Assembly: GCA_951804985.1 (NCBI GenBank)
Contig: OX638135.1
Coordinates: 71,205,695 to 71,269,694 of the forward strand
DNA length: 64,000 bases
Source of the DNA: Dryomyza anilis
Lineage: Eukaryota > Arthropoda > Insecta > Diptera > Dryomyzidae
Direction of reading: 5' to 3'
Part shown: positions 22,634 to 35,314 of the stretch, piece after piece
Layout: every line of letters begins with the position of its first letter
How positions within the stretch are numbered: position 1 is the first letter of the stretch
Position numbers and translations under genes: made by a program
The notes under the pieces: generated by a model
Told to the model about the DNA's origin: nothing
What the model saw: only the letters and a program-made list of their open reading frames with translations
Databases searched by the model: none

Positions 22634-24133
22634 CACGGATAGAAGAGATTTGTTTGAATACGTTTGAATGTAATTAAAAAGTAATACGAAATTGCCATAC
22701 ATGTATAAGGAATGAAGTGTAATTAAATTATAATCGAAATTTAATTTATTGTTCACATGTAAAAATTATTATATTGTCCAGCAGAATCTGAGAAATTTAT
22801 CATTAATATGTTACAATACCAACATAAAATTTGAATTGCATTTGTATAAACTATTTCTTGGCAATTAACTTGGTTAAAACTATGTCTCGAAACACAGAAA
22901 ATGCTAATCAAATCTAAATACAACGTATGTTCGCAACGCTCTTCTTAATTCGATTAATTATCGACTGACGAAGATGGCAATGTTGTGCAGCATTTTCTAC
23001 CTACGCCATCTTTTGCCATCGTTTGAACATATTGATGCTTAAAAACAAACAAAAAAAAAATTGGATTTAAATAAGTGTATTCTTGCAACATTTTCCTTGT
23101 ATACGATGTTGACACTCGTTGAGCAGAATTTTATACCTACGTCTCTTTTATCGTCGTTTGAAGTATGTATAGGGTCATTTTAAACATACTGATGTTTGAA
23201 AACAAACAAAAAAAATGAATTCAAATGTAAATAAAGGTATTCTTGCAGCTCTCTTCTTGTATACAAAGTTTGACACTTGGTGATCGGCATTTTCTGCGTA
23301 CGTGTCTTTTGTTGTTCGTGTTTGCGTCGGTAATAATTTTGTTATTTGTAAATTAAAAAAATATATAAATTGTGTTATAAAAAGTAATAATAGTAACAGA
23401 GTATAATATAGTGCAGTATATATATTCTGAAACTAATGTGAAAAAACCACAAATAAAAATCAGTGTTTCGATTTTCAAACAAAATTTGGCATGTTTTTTT
23501 ACAAAATCCTCCGTGAATTCCTTGCCTACGCTATGTGCTGTACTGAGACCAACTGTAACTGTACTAAAAATATAGCGAGCCTGGATCGTCTGGTTTAGCG
23601 TCTTCTGGTGCAATTGTGCATTCATTGATGCTGTCACTTGTACTTGCAGTTTTAAACCAATTATTTTTTTATGCATTTAAAAATTTGTATATGAATTCTA
23701 TTATTTTAATTTTTTACTGTGCATGTTTAAAGATTTTTAATAAAAATTAATAAAAAAACAACATTTTATTTTTATTTTATTTTAAGGATTTCTTTCCAAA
23801 AATATTTAAAAATGTTTCTATGCAAACATAATTATTTTTGAACTGAAACAACTGATATGTTTTACTGGAAACATATTTATATTCAGGTCGTTCAAAATCA
23901 TGTTTTATTTTGAACATATTTTATGTTTCGGTTCAAATATTTATTTTATTGGCAACATTAAAATGTTTCCGGGATATTATAATGTAAGTCATAACAACAC
24001 TGTTCAAGTCTGAATACAACCCTGATTACAAATGATTTATCAGTCAATTATATATTATGTTTACATAAAATACCAAACATACATATTAATGCCTTAAAAT
24101 TATGTTTGGGACAGCCCATTTTTTTGCAGCGTG
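22634..24133. mobile_element. TA-flanked DNA element, family CACGGAT...GCAGCGTG, copy 2
   Basis: It starts CACGGATAGAAGAG after TA and ends TTTTTTTGCAGCGTG. It aligns with copy 1 along its length, with an extra segment around 22,975-23,280 in which TTCTGCGTACG and TTGACACT blocks are partly duplicated. Confidence 0.75.
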
Positions 24134-24184
24134 TTGCAACTTGACATCCACCATATCCTGTTTTCCTTTTAAAACATTTTTAAC

Positions 24185-24510
24185 TAGATACCCAATAAAA
24201 ATTTTTGTTAAGGTTGCAGACTCAGATTTCTAAATATGCTTACTAATAAAAAAATCACAACCATTTCGTAAATGATTTCAAATCACTTACTTTATATTTG
24301 TTAATAAGCTTATTAACAAAGAAAAACGCAATTAAAAAACAAATGTTTGTAAAATGCGTCCGCTCAGACGTAATATTTACCAACGGCAACGTAAAACGCC
24401 AAAACAAATTAAATGTAAACATCGAAGAAAAGAAAGTTGTGTTTTGTGTGCAAATTTTGGGCATCATATTTGGAGAAAAACATATAAGTACGTATGCATA
24501 ATTAGATGAT
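24185..24510 (+). repeat. R1 family fragment
   Basis: Matches the inner third of the R1 copies (2,690-2,990 and 58,260-58,590), including TTAATAAGCTTATTAAC and GCTCAGACGT blocks. Confidence 0.7.
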
Positions 24511-24575
24511 GTCTTTAAAACGGAAGCAATCGATTAAAACGCATAGCGAAGAAATTATTAGTTTATTAATTTTCA

Positions 24576-25444
24576 CACTCAGAAGAAAATGTCCCATTAA
24601 GTACTTAATGGTACGACCATTAATCTTATGGTTCATTAAATAATAGTTTCTTCTTTTTGAATCAAAAGTTTTCTAATTAATTTAATAGTATTCGAAAAAT
24701 TCTGTACCATAAATCTAAATATTTCAATATTATTATTTTTAATAGAATAAATACTATACTGGTTTCCTCCTGTGATAATAAACGTGGCATAAAAAACATG
24801 AGCACGAATATAAACTTGTTAATTTTGTACGTCATTCTGAGTGTTTGTGTTTGCTAAAAATGGTCGCATGCATTTTTCGTAATAATCCACGTAATTAAAC
24901 ACGTCATTGGTAAGGACTTAATGTATTTAATGTAAATTCATTACATTTAACCTTTTTCTATTCAGATTATAAATAATAAATCGAACTTCTATTATGGCGA
25001 CGGACTCTAAATGCAGACTCAAGTATTGGAAACTGAAGCGAATATTGAATGTGCTATAACCTTTTGCAACGAGAAGTATCCATTTATGTGTGTGATTTTT
25101 TAAAAGTGTATTTCAGTTTCGACATTTAATTAAAATAATTAAATTGAATTAAAAATAAAACAGTAAATTAACTTAAATCCACTTTTGTTTTAATAAATTA
25201 TTAGGAAAATGTAATTCGACGATACTATAAAATTAATAACACGTATCATTAAATATTTATAGATTTTGCTTATTGAAATTTAAGCAGCACATTATAAAAT
25301 TTATGGTACAACAAAATATTGTATTAACAGTTCCAATATTACAGAATTAATGGGACGCATCCTATTGACTAATTTTAATAGTATAAATTATTGTTTTTCT
25401 ATTGAAATACTATTAATATACCATGTTTTTTTTGTTTCTGGGTG
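24576..25444. mobile_element. DNA element with CACTCAG ... CTGGGTG ends
   Basis: The ends CACTCAGAAGAAAATG and TTTCTGGGTG and most of the interior recur at 27,450-28,748; a reverse-oriented relative is at 3,443-5,050. The element is non-coding and about 870 bp long. Confidence 0.65.
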
Positions 25445-25505
25445 CAAGAAAGTTCGGGGAGATTCAGGGCAATGACATATTTGATAGGCTGAAATGAAAA
25501 TATAT

Positions 25506-25598
<93 letters not shown>

Positions 25599-25600
25599 AT

Positions 25601-25655
<55 letters not shown>

Positions 25656-26559
25656 TTTGATGTTTTGTAAGGGTCAATAAATTGTAATCAGTCTACTACA
25701 ACGCCTACCTACCATATGAATTCGACTGATATGTAGTAGACTGTTTACAATTTAATTTTGTATAATTATTGATTCTTACAAAAAATTAAAACATCAAACA
25801 TTTCATCGCGATATCTCATATAGAAACGGAGTTATGGCTGATGATATGTTATGTTCATATGACAGGTAGGCGTGGCAGTTCACTGAACTAGACTATACTT
25901 CGAATTAATATTACTACATACAAATGGGGAATACAAGCAAAATTTCATTACTTTAACTCATATAACACCAACGATTTAGCACTTTATATGTTAAATTTAT
26001 ATGACAGGTAGGCGTGGTAGTTGGTCAATCGCAACAATTTTCAGTGGTACATTTTATTTTATATTACATGATGTTGGACAAAATTTCTATAATATACGTC
26101 TTATATCTTCAGAGTTAAAGCGTGTTTACTAAAAATGTTCTATGGCAGCTAGGCGTGGCAATTGACAATAACCGCACATTTTTTGTAACACGGTTTGTAC
26201 ATAAGACATATGAGTATATACCAGTTTTTATTGATGTATCTCAAACTAATCCCAAATTATGGCCATTTATATACTAAAAAACAGGATTTTCAAAGTTAAG
26301 AAAAAAATAGAAGAAAAATTCTTACCACTCCAAATCATAGTGGAATGATCTTTGTTCAATATCAAGAATTTATGTAAATTTTTTCAGAATTTTAAAAAGG
26401 CAGTTTTTGGATGCATTAGAATAAAGAAATAAAAATGTAATAATAAATAAAAATGCAAATAAAAAAGTATTGAAATAATTTATAAAAAGTTTTTTAATTT
26501 CTTAATTATTGCTTATAGAAAATTCTTAATTATTTCTTAATTATTACAAAATATTTCAT
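25445..26559. repeat. AT microsatellite followed by a GGTAGGCGTGGC-containing diverged repeat
   Basis: 25,507-25,650 is almost pure AT with a few TAA or TGT breaks. After it, GACAGGTAGGCGTGGC or close variants occur near 25,860, 26,004 and 26,146, about 143 bases apart, and in inverse form near 25,700. The units between are heavily diverged. No gene is recognised. Confidence 0.6.
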
Positions 26560-26829
26560 AATAAGCTTACTAATTTATAATAAATAAAACGTTTTATAAT
26601 AAGCTAACTAAATTATTACAAAACAATTTGTAATAAGCTTACAAAATCATTACAAAACGTTTTATATTAAGTTTACAATATGATTGCATATAGATTACTA
26701 TTCAATATTACACATAAGCTTTCAATGTAAGCTTACAATCAATGTCCAGTTCCGCCTATCCGACAATTATTATGCAACGTTTCACCTTACAAAAAGCTAA
26801 CAAAAATCTTACAATGTTTGTTGGGTAGG
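26560..26829 (-). repeat. R1 family fragment, inverted
   Basis: On the minus strand this reads like the 2,540-2,700 and 58,090-58,260 parts of R1 (CCCAACAAACATTGTAAG ... GGACATTGATTGTAAGC). It adjoins the end of the integrase gene. Confidence 0.6.
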
Positions 26830-27130
26830 TATTTGATGTTTCTGTTTTAAGTAATTCTTCTTCATAAAATCCACCTTTTGTTATTTCTAATTGATAATCA
26901 ATTAATTTATAGGTAATTGGATTTGTGATCTTAATTTGATTAATCTTGAATATCTCATTGGACGAATTGGATTCATATGCTTTGTAGAATGTACCTTTAT
27001 ATTTACTAATTCGAACATCATTTCCAATTTTTAATTTACTCATTTCAAATGTTTTAATATGATTGTAAACTGTATTTAAAAGTTGTTGTGGAATAGATTT
27101 ATTGACATTTTTTGGAGACATTTTATTTAA

Positions 27131-27445
27131 TACTAATAATAATAATAGTTTGGCGCTACAGTCCTGTATAGAACTTCGGCCGAGCTCTCTCACCATTTTG
27201 AGCTGTGCGTGTTATATTTGTACTCAAAGTGGTGGGACCTACAGTTTATTGCCGAATCCGAACGGCGGGTGAGAGCTTTTTCATAGGCAATGGTTTTACT
27301 CTCGTATGTTTGCCATTTACTGACGAGAAGTAGCGCGGTATAGATAAATGTTTCTATGAAAAGATGTTGTTAGTCCCAGTCCAGGCTTGAACCAGGGACC
27401 TTTCGGCTCGCAGTCCAACGCACTAACCACTGAGCTACCGCGGCT
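27131..27445 (-). mobile_element. tRNA-derived SINE, full-length copy
   Basis: On the minus strand: a tRNA-like head of about 75 bases with box A TAGCTCAGTGGTTA and box B GGTTCAAGCC; a body with a conserved block GCTCTCACCCGCCGTTCGG; and a tail of ATT repeats. It sits inside the integrase gene, directly beside the DNA element at 27,450. Confidence 0.9.
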
Positions 27446-27449
27446 ACTT

Positions 27450-28748
27450 CACTCAGAAGAAAATGTACCATTAAGTACTTCATGGTACGACCATTGATCT
27501 TATGGTTCATGTATTTATAGTTTTTTTCTTTTTAAATCAAAAGTTTTTTAATTAATTCAATGGTATTTGAAAAATTCACAACCATAAATTTAAATATTTC
27601 AATATTATTATTTTAAATAGAATAAATACTGTTGTTCAAATTGTTTCCTCCTATAATAATAAACTTGGTTTAAAAAAATATAAAACGAATACAAACATGT
27701 TCGTTTTGTACGTCATTCTGCGTGTTTACTCAAAATGGTAGCATGTATTTTTTTGTAATAATCCACATTATTAAACGCGACATTGGTAAGGATATAATGT
27801 ATTTAATGTAAATAAATTATATTTATATATTTATTTATATTTATATTTTTATTTATTACAGAAAATAAATAATACATCGAATTTCTATTATGGGAACGGA
27901 CTCAAAAATAACTGCAGACTCAAGTACTACACCCAGAAAAAATACTATATAAATAATAGTTTTTTACTATTAAAAATAGGCAATAGGATAAATTATTATT
28001 TTAATCGGAAAATATCATTATATACTATAAAATACCATGACATTGCCATTGAGTTTATATGAAAAGATTTATTTTTTGTATACTATTAAATCAATAATTG
28101 TCCTTTTGACCAGTTTTAATGGGATTTGAGGGAATTTTTTTCTGGGTGTAGTTTTTTACTATTAAAAATAGGCAATAGGATAAATTATTATTTTAATCGG
28201 AAAATATCATTATATACTATAAAATACCATGACATTGCCATTGAGTTTATATGAAAAGATTTATTTTTTGTATACTATTAAATCAATAATTGTCCTTTTG
28301 ACCAGTTTTAATGGGATTTGAGGGAATTTTTTTCTGGGTGTACAATCAACTATTGAAAACCAAGGCAAACATTAAATGTTTTATAATCTTTTGCAGCAAG
28401 AAGTGTCTTTTTATCTGTGTGTGGTAAAAGTGAATATAAATTTCGACATTTAAATAAAATAAATTATACAATAAATTAACTAAAATACATTTTTGTTTTA
28501 ATAAATTATTAGGAAAATGTAATTCGACTTTACCATAAAATTAATAATACGTATCATTAAATTTGTATAGATATTTCTTATTGTAATTAAAATATCACAT
28601 TATAAAATTTATGGTACAACCACACATTATATTAACAGTTTCAATATTACTGAACTAATGGGACGCATCCTATTGACCAATTTTAATGGTATAAATTATT
28701 GTTTTTCTATTGAAATACTATCAATTTACCTTGATTTTTTTCTGGGTG
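27450..28748. mobile_element. DNA element CACTCAG ... CTGGGTG inside the integrase gene
   Basis: This is the same family as 24,576-25,444, enlarged by a nested MITE and its partial duplication (27,930-28,340). Integrase coding sequence resumes directly at its right end. Confidence 0.7.
27930..28340. mobile_element. MITE CACCCAGAAAA with a 192-bp tandem partial copy
   Basis: 27,930-28,148 is a complete MITE (CACCCAGAAAAA to TTTCTGGGTG, TA on both sides). 28,149-28,340 repeats its last 192 bases with no visible difference, so a very recent tandem duplication occurred. Confidence 0.85.
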
Positions 28749-29339
28749 TACTATGATATCTATTATTATATATATTGATATTTTTATCAAGTTCAACCAT
28801 TTATAATTCTTAAGTCTTTCCACATTAAATTTTTAAAAGTTATATTAAACCTTTCAATTATTGAAGCCTTCAAATTAGAAAATGTATGATAATGGGATAT
28901 TTCAAAATTTTTCATCATTTTTTAAAAATTGGAATTGAAAAAGTCTTTACCTTGATCAGATTGAATATTATTGGGATTTTTTTTCCTATTTTTACTTAGA
29001 ATACTTTGCATACCTAAGGTTACATCGATCCCACTTTTGGTTTTAACAGGTAAAGCATTTGCGTATTTAGAAAAAACATCTATAACAGTCAGTAAATATT
29101 TATATCCTTTATTAATCTTTGCAAAATGTATCATTTCTACAAGATCGATTTGCCAAGTATCTGAAATATCCTTTTGAATAAACCTACACCGTTTAAAATT
29201 TCTTCTTGCTTGTCGATGCAATTCATTTACAAGAACATCTTTACTCATTGTGAGTTCAGCCAATAATATAAATGATTGATTTTTTAAATTTATATTTATA
29301 TAAAAAAAAACTTGTTTACAATATTTATTTCATCATTGC

Positions 29340-30011
29340 ATAGAGAACAATGTTTCATCAAATTGTGTATCCATTTACAATGTTGTGGCAAATCAGGTTA
29401 TGGCAAATCAACATTTATTATAAATCTTATTAACAATAAACATTTAATTAGTTCTCATATTACAAAAGTAATTTGATGTTATGCTGAAAAAAACTCTTTA
29501 CCGGAACTTGATAATGTAAATTTTATTGAAGGCATTCCAGATATTTTTGAAAATTGAGCTAGAATCTACATAAATAATTTTAGATGATTTAATGTTAGAC
29601 TCATTTAACAAAAAAGTTTGTGAACTATTTACTAAAGGTTCACATCACCGCAATTTATCAGTTGTTTTAGTAACTCAAAATATTTTTCATAAAGGAACAT
29701 ATACAAGAGCTATATCATTGAATTCAAAATATATAGTTATGTTTAAAAATCCTAGAGATAAACTACAATTTCAATGCTTGGCAAGACAAATTTATCCTGA
29801 AAATTATAAAGAATTAGTTAGAGAAAATAACAAATATACTGAGATTGCTCATAGTTATTTATTAATAGATCTTACACAACAAGCACATAACGCATTAAGA
29901 TTCAGATCTAACATTTTCAATAAAGAATATTGTTACTGCTCTGTTTCACTCCAAAATGACATGCAAACTGAAACGATTGAAGGAGAACAAATATATTTTA
30001 TATGTTCTTAA
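29340..30011 (+). pseudogene. Polinton packaging ATPase (FtsK/HerA, A32-like)
   Basis: Genome-packaging ATPases of this family load DNA into capsids. A Walker A motif GKSGYGKST is visible at about 29,387-29,413 and a Walker B-type segment IILDDLM at about 29,575-29,597. The C-terminal half (29,592-30,011) is open, with GSHHRNLSVVLVTQN, the sensor-like region ending in Gln-Asn, and YIVMFKNPRDKLQFQCLARQ. Two in-frame TGA codons and a frameshift lie between 29,470 and 29,580. It is divergent from the integrase and co-directional with the unknown gene downstream. Confidence 0.85.
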
Positions 30012-30108
30012 AAATGCTAAACCTAAATTGCGAAATGGAACGCGGATCATAATCTTATAAAAGCTATTAATGAAATTGTATTTAATATTTTACAAAAAAA
30101 TTTTAGTA

Positions 30109-30616
30109 ATGTCTAATAGTTTATCCAAACGAAAACTTCTTCCAATATATTCCTCTCATACACTTAAAGATATAAATAAATGGTATGGAATAAAACAGGA
30201 ACTCGCAAAATATTTGATTACCAAACAAGAAATAAATATTAACAAAGAGAATAAATCGGTTAAGTCATATAAATCATTAAGGGATAAAGATACTCAAACA
30301 AAATGGATATTTAAAAACGATAATGAAACTCAAACAAAATATATTGGAAAAAAAGATTTTGCTTCGCAGGCTGACTTTAATGCTAATGAACATATATTTA
30401 GCAATATTAACGAAGATGAAGAAAATTCTATGGATGTACAACAATTAATAAAATAAACCATACCTCTGCAAGTTCTGCAGCTAAACTTTTAAAAAACTTT
30501 TCAAATCATGGATCACCTAAAGTAAGGATTTTTTCAAGTGTTGGAAGTAAAATTACACCGAAAACTAAGAAAACTCTATTACCATATCAATACTCACCTC
30601 GCTTCACTCGTCATTG
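30109..30616 (+). pseudogene. Unrecognised Polinton gene after the ATPase
   Basis: An open frame from ATG 30,109 (or 30,070) is lysine-rich and contains a repeated motif (KDTQTKW, NETQTKY). After a stop at 30,456 another frame continues in protein-like text rich in Ser and Lys (SSAAKLLKNFS, KTLLPYQYSPRFTRH) to a stop at 30,616, suggesting one frameshift in a single gene. It is convergent with polymerase B. I do not recognise a domain; it may correspond to one of the unassigned P-named Polinton proteins. Confidence 0.5.
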
Positions 30617-32046
30617 AAATAAAACATTGCAATATTATTATGTTTTCGGTGTTTTACTAACTTATTTTTTAACACCCTTTGCTTTTGATGTTGGTATATC
30701 ATTTTCAACAGTGAAAAAGTATGTTTTGGATTTAAGACATATTATTTCTTTCATTATTTTGCCATTATTTTCGTCTTTCATCAAACCCACAACTTTACAA
30801 TTATTTTAATGATAACCATATATATAAGGATACTCATTACTAGAAGTGTCAAAAATATAATTTGATGGATCAGTTTTTTCAACTCTTCATAAATGTCTTT
30901 ATAGAAATCATTTGTTTTAATCTCAACTATAAGAGAATCTGTGTCCGTATAAGCTAATCTTACATTAGAATTAAATTTAGTTTTTAAGTAATTATAATAG
31001 AAGTCGTACATTTTCCATTTCGATAAATCTAATACACAAAATCCTGTATAAATGGGTTTATTTAAGTTAACTTTAATAACTTTTGATTCTATTACTATCA
31101 TATTTTCATTAATATTGGTTCTGATTGGTTCTCCCAATGGCAACAAATGTTTACATTTCTTCTATATTCAACATTTTCCTTAGTTTTGCCATAAACTGAA
31201 TTATTCATTAATTTATAAAAAAAAATTTAGACCTCATTAATGTATTCAGATCTATATACTTTTTAAGCCAACAACTTTGAGAAAACTCTAAAATTCTATA
31301 TACTTTTTTTAAAATTATACCATTTTTTATACATTTTTGAAGAATTTTATTTTATACCTATTCTTATTATTAAGATCTGCTATAAGTTTTTTAGAATTAG
31401 AATTGCAAGAAGGTGGTGTTTTATTTTCTGGACAAAACGGAAAATCATTATGTAAATTATGAATTGAAGAAGGATATTCTAAGTCAACTTCAAAAATATA
31501 TTCTATAGAAGAATGTTCATTAATAGATTTAAGTTTTTTAATAAAATCTAAATTCCTTAAAAGGTAATGGCTGTGACATCGCATAGCCATATAAATTATT
31601 TGCGTCATAATACATTAAATATGATGAACATTTAGATTTATCAAAATTATGCATATATTTATTATTGGCTTTTACATGACTAATCGAGCATTGTTTTAAA
31701 CCTCCACGTATACCGTATTGAATAAAAGTATACATTTCTATATCGGTAATTAGTTCGAGGTTAATTTTAGTCATCATGAGCATAGCATCCCAAGATAATC
31801 CTGGAGCAGTGAAGTAATGACAAGGATCAAGCTCATACATTTTTAGACAAATTTTTCTAAAATTCTCAAAAACATCCGCAAGTAAGACAACATCACACTT
31901 TAGGTATACTTCTAAATAATCTTTTAAAGATTTACAATTTAAAATGTTCCAAACATTCAGAGCATAAGCATAGCCATCTTCAGAACACTCTTCATTAATT
32001 AATCTATTAAAAAACTTACCTTTAACAGGTCTTCTTTGAACCTATT

Positions 32047-32358
32047 AAATATAATAATAATAGTTTAACACTACAATTATATAAGAACTTAGGCCGAGCT
32101 CTCTCACCATTTTGAGCTGTGCGTGTTATTTTTGTACTCAAAGTTGTGGGACCTACAGTTTATTGCCGAATCCGAACGGCGGGTGAGAGCTGTTCATAGG
32201 CAATGTTTTTACTTTCGGAGGTTTGCCATTTACTGCCTAGAGGTACCGCGGTATAGAAAAATGATTCTATAAAAAGATGTTGTTAGCCCTAGTCCGGGCT
32301 TGAACCGGGGACCTTTCGGCTCGCAGTCCAACGCACTAAACACTGAGTTACCGCAGCT
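32047..32358 (-). mobile_element. tRNA-derived SINE inside polymerase B
   Basis: Same family as 27,131-27,445. The flanks AACCTATTAAA (left) and AACCTAATAAA (right) form a target duplication of 11 bases with one mismatch. Polymerase coding sequence continues across it. Confidence 0.9.
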
Positions 32359-32662
32359 ACAACCTAATAAAGCTATCTAAATAATCATAAGGAAAAACTA
32401 ATTTTCTATAAAATATCTTATAAGAATTATTGTTAAAAACCTTTTTAGTTATTTGGATTGACTCGTCATTTAGAGTTTTCACAAATTTCTCAAGGCTGCA
32501 AGAATCTATAAATCTAAGTTGAAAACTATGATCTTTAATCAAATTTATAGTTTTTGTTGTAGATATAAATACCTCTTTATTAAGAGGTATAATATCTATA
32601 GCTCACTCGACTTCGTTTAATTTTTTTATAAATAAATGAAGATCATATTTGGATAAATTACG

Positions 32663-33586
32663 CACAGAAAAAAAGAAGTTCATACTATTTAGAATTTGTT
32701 CATCAATTCTATGAATTTTTCATTATTACTCAACCAATGACGAAATTCATCAACTTTATGAATCGTTCATAAAACCGTAATGAATAAGTTCATAATATTG
32801 ATGAACGCTTTCATAATATTTTTAAAAAAATTCATGATATTCATGAAAAATATATATTTTTATTTTTTATTTTCTTGTATTATTTTTTTGTATTTTATTA
32901 CTTTCTTTATTTTATTTTTTTATTTTAATTTATTTATTTTTTTAACTACTTACATTTTATATAATATCTACTCTTGCTGTTGCTGCATATTGCTGCTGTT
33001 TGTTGTTGCGTGATGTTAAGTACATGCGGATCACGTTTCTTTGGAGTTGTAAACAACAAAGGAAACGATTCGGTCTATTTGTACGAAATGACATAGGAAT
33101 AATAAAAACTTAGAATTGTATCTGCTATCATCGACTATCGACGCCTCGCGACGAGTAGTCAAAATAATCACTGCGTGTCATGCAGCATGACGCGCATTGA
33201 TTGGTCAATAAAAATATCTATTTATAGCATGGTCAAAAGTTGCAGGTCGGACATACGACCATACACACATACTCAAATACCTACCTACCTACTATGTGTT
33301 GTATTTTCTATTCTCCTTCGGTGGACTGGTTTTTTTATTTTTCAGTATCGCCTTTATGTTTGGCTGAATTGCACGTGACGTGGAGACTGCGCAGCTTTGA
33401 GTCAATGGATACCTTAATGAACGCAATTCATAACAATTATGAACAAGTTTATTATATAAATTTCCCTCAAATTTTGCGATTCGTATATTCGAATCGTAAT
33501 TAATTCATCGTGATTAATTCAATACATAATATGAACGAAGTCTCAATTAACGGCGTTCATTCCATTTATGATTTTTTTTTTCTGTG
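32663..33586. mobile_element. TA-type DNA element CACAGAAAA, copy 1, in polymerase B
   Basis: Ends are CACAGAAAAAAAG and TTTTTTTCTGTG. The second copy at 53,009-53,694 shows a clean TA duplication; here the flanks have drifted. Both ends are filled with ATGAA/TTCAT motifs in opposite orientations. The 160-base T-rich insert at 32,840-33,000 is missing from copy 2. Confidence 0.85.
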
Positions 33587-34344
33587 TGTGTTATTACCGG
33601 AAAGAATTTAGTTCTTTTTGCTTTCAAATTACATTCTGTATGAGCAGATCCTAAATACTTTCCGGTAAAATGACAATGATGCCGTACTTTTATATTAATA
33701 TTATTACTTAAAATACTTTTACATATACAGCAGATTGTTGATTGATGGAACAATCAATAATTATTATTATTTTTTTAAATTATTATTTTTTTTTTGAATT
33801 CACCTGTATAATTTTGTAGCTTATCAAAACGATCATCATATGACCCTTTCAAATACCAAGCAAATGCGCACGGTATATGCTTCTAAATATTCGTTGTATA
33901 CGTATTATCTGGGTTATTTGTATAGCCATTAATCGGTTCCAGAATCGATTCAAAATCCATATAAAAAGTATATCCAACTGGGATGGTTTTTTTGTAGGCT
34001 TTAAATGCTAGTGTAGACTCATTTTCCTTGGGCAAATAACCATTTTTTTTTTACATTATGATTTGTGTACCTCAAGAGACTTTATAGATGTAAATTGTAG
34101 AATACATCCATTACAAATAAACATTTTGTGGGCTCTTTTTCGTCCCTGGCCGCTTATTAGGCTACTAAGATCTTTTATCCAGACATAGTGAGCATTTTCT
34201 TCACTGTCACAAAATAGTAAATTGATAAGTGTACTCTTTTCTTTTTCTGTAAATAGGCACCAAAATTTGCCTTTTCATTATACATGAAAATATTGATGCT
34301 AATGGAATAGTTTAGCTCAAATATTTTTGTATTATTTATACAAT

Positions 34345-35073
34345 TGTTGTGAAACAGAAACGTTTTTTATGTATTTAAGAAAGTCTGCACATAACCAGTA
34401 TGCACATAAAGTTCAAATCTAAAAGCACAATAACAGATGCATGTTAACTGAACATAACGTCAACGACGTCACTGGAACAAGTGCATAATGTTTATGAGTG
34501 TATACTTTCAGGAGATAAAATTAAGTCTGCTTAAAAGCAACGAAAAATGCATTAGTTGCAATATGATCCGAGACTCACGCTAGCAAGTGTGCCGTCTGTT
34601 TAGAAGCAACAACAAAAGCATTGGATGTAATTTAAGTCAAGATTAACGCCAGCATGGAAACCAATTAAGAATTTAGAACATTGGAGTTTTCTCACAGTTA
34701 ATGATTTCGCAACATTAGTAATATCCGATGTGGGGTTCATGAGATTTTTAGTAGTACGTAGATTTAAGAATATGCTTGCTTGCATTTATGAGTTGTGTTT
34801 TAAGAAATAAGTATAAGCAAGGGGTTCGTGAGTCGCACGATACCGAGGTGATGAGTAGAGCTTAAGTTTAGATTTTAAGGATTATGATTTTAACTGCCTT
34901 AGAGTACAGACGTGTTTTCAGTTTAAACTCAAGCTTGTAAAAAGTATAAAGCAAGTCTAAATTATCCTTGCGTTTTTATTTAATAATAAATGCTAGGAAA
35001 GAATTGTGGACTTCGAGGAAAAATTGTCACTGACGGTTTCATCAATAAAGGCAAGTACAAAAGGACCGCAACA
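34345..35073 (+). repeat. Candidate 5' LTR of Gypsy A
   Basis: TGTTGTGAAACAG at the start and CCGCAACA at the end give TG...CA termini with a 5-bp inverted TGTTG/CAACA. The left boundary is exactly where polymerase B text ends and the right one lies 3 bases before the primer site. AATAAA is near 34,985. The copy in the second unit is 36,697-37,425. Confidence 0.7.
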
Positions 35074-35076
35074 TGT

Positions 35077-35089
35077 TGGCGCAGCCGGT
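35077..35089 (+). promoter_or_regulatory. Gypsy A primer binding site (tRNA-Ser type)
   Basis: TTGGCGCAGCCGG resembles TGGCGCAGTCG, complementary to the 3' end of insect tRNA-Ser used by many Gypsy elements, with one mismatch. Repeated at 37,429. Confidence 0.7.
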
Positions 35090-35314
35090 TTTTCAAGAAT
35101 CTACAAAAAGGACTGAATTACGAATTTGAAAGAGCATTAAAACAAACAAAAAAAATAAATGAAGAAACACAGAAGTGGAAAGGAAGGTATAATTAAATAT
35201 TGAGTCAATTTTAGTGAGTTTGAGTAAAATCAGTAAATAAATGGTTAAATTAAATAATAGAAAGAATGAAATTAAACAAATTTATAAATTTTAATTGAAT
35301 ATTTTAATGATTAT

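Larger units (their letters stand above)
26830..29263 (-). pseudogene. Polinton retroviral-type integrase, split by insertions
   Basis: The N-terminal part (29,263-28,752) opens near MSKDVLVNELHRQARRNF and has the DDE core: WQIDLVEM (first Asp), IQSDQGKDFFNS (second Asp) and LKASIIERFN (Glu). The C-terminal part (27,125-26,830) has the Polinton-type SH3/chromodomain-like tail with KIGNDVRISKYKGTF and GGFYEEELLK. Between them lie a SINE and a 1.3-kb DNA element, and some middle coding sequence is missing. The catalytic triad is retained, but stops and insertions make the gene dead. It integrates element DNA and creates the 6-bp target duplications. The ATPase gene starts divergently about 80 bases upstream. 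Confidence 0.85.
30655..34344 (-). pseudogene. Polinton protein-primed DNA polymerase B, interrupted
   Basis: Family B polymerase replicating the element from a protein primer. From the upstream side: NLLFCDSEENAHYVWIKDL and a Cys/His block FICNGCILQF (34,080-34,260), exonuclease motif with MDFESILEP (about 33,945), RHHCHFTGKY (near 33,680), RFIDSCSLEKF (32,500), YLKCDVVLLADVFENF (31,860-31,915), polymerase motif A DANNLYGYAMSQPLPF (31,560-31,605), motif B NNSVYGKT (about 31,180), motif C YTDTDSLIV (30,925-30,950) and a C-terminal block near 30,700. A MITE (32,663-33,586) and a SINE (32,047-32,358) interrupt it, and a Gypsy element cuts it at 34,345. All catalytic motifs survive but stops and frameshifts abound. 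Confidence 0.9.

Noticed and set aside
32780..33013. Phe/Ile-rich membrane protein at 32.8-33.0 kb
   Set aside because: It lies in the T-rich insert of a TA-flanked element that is absent from the second copy; composition alone explains the frame.
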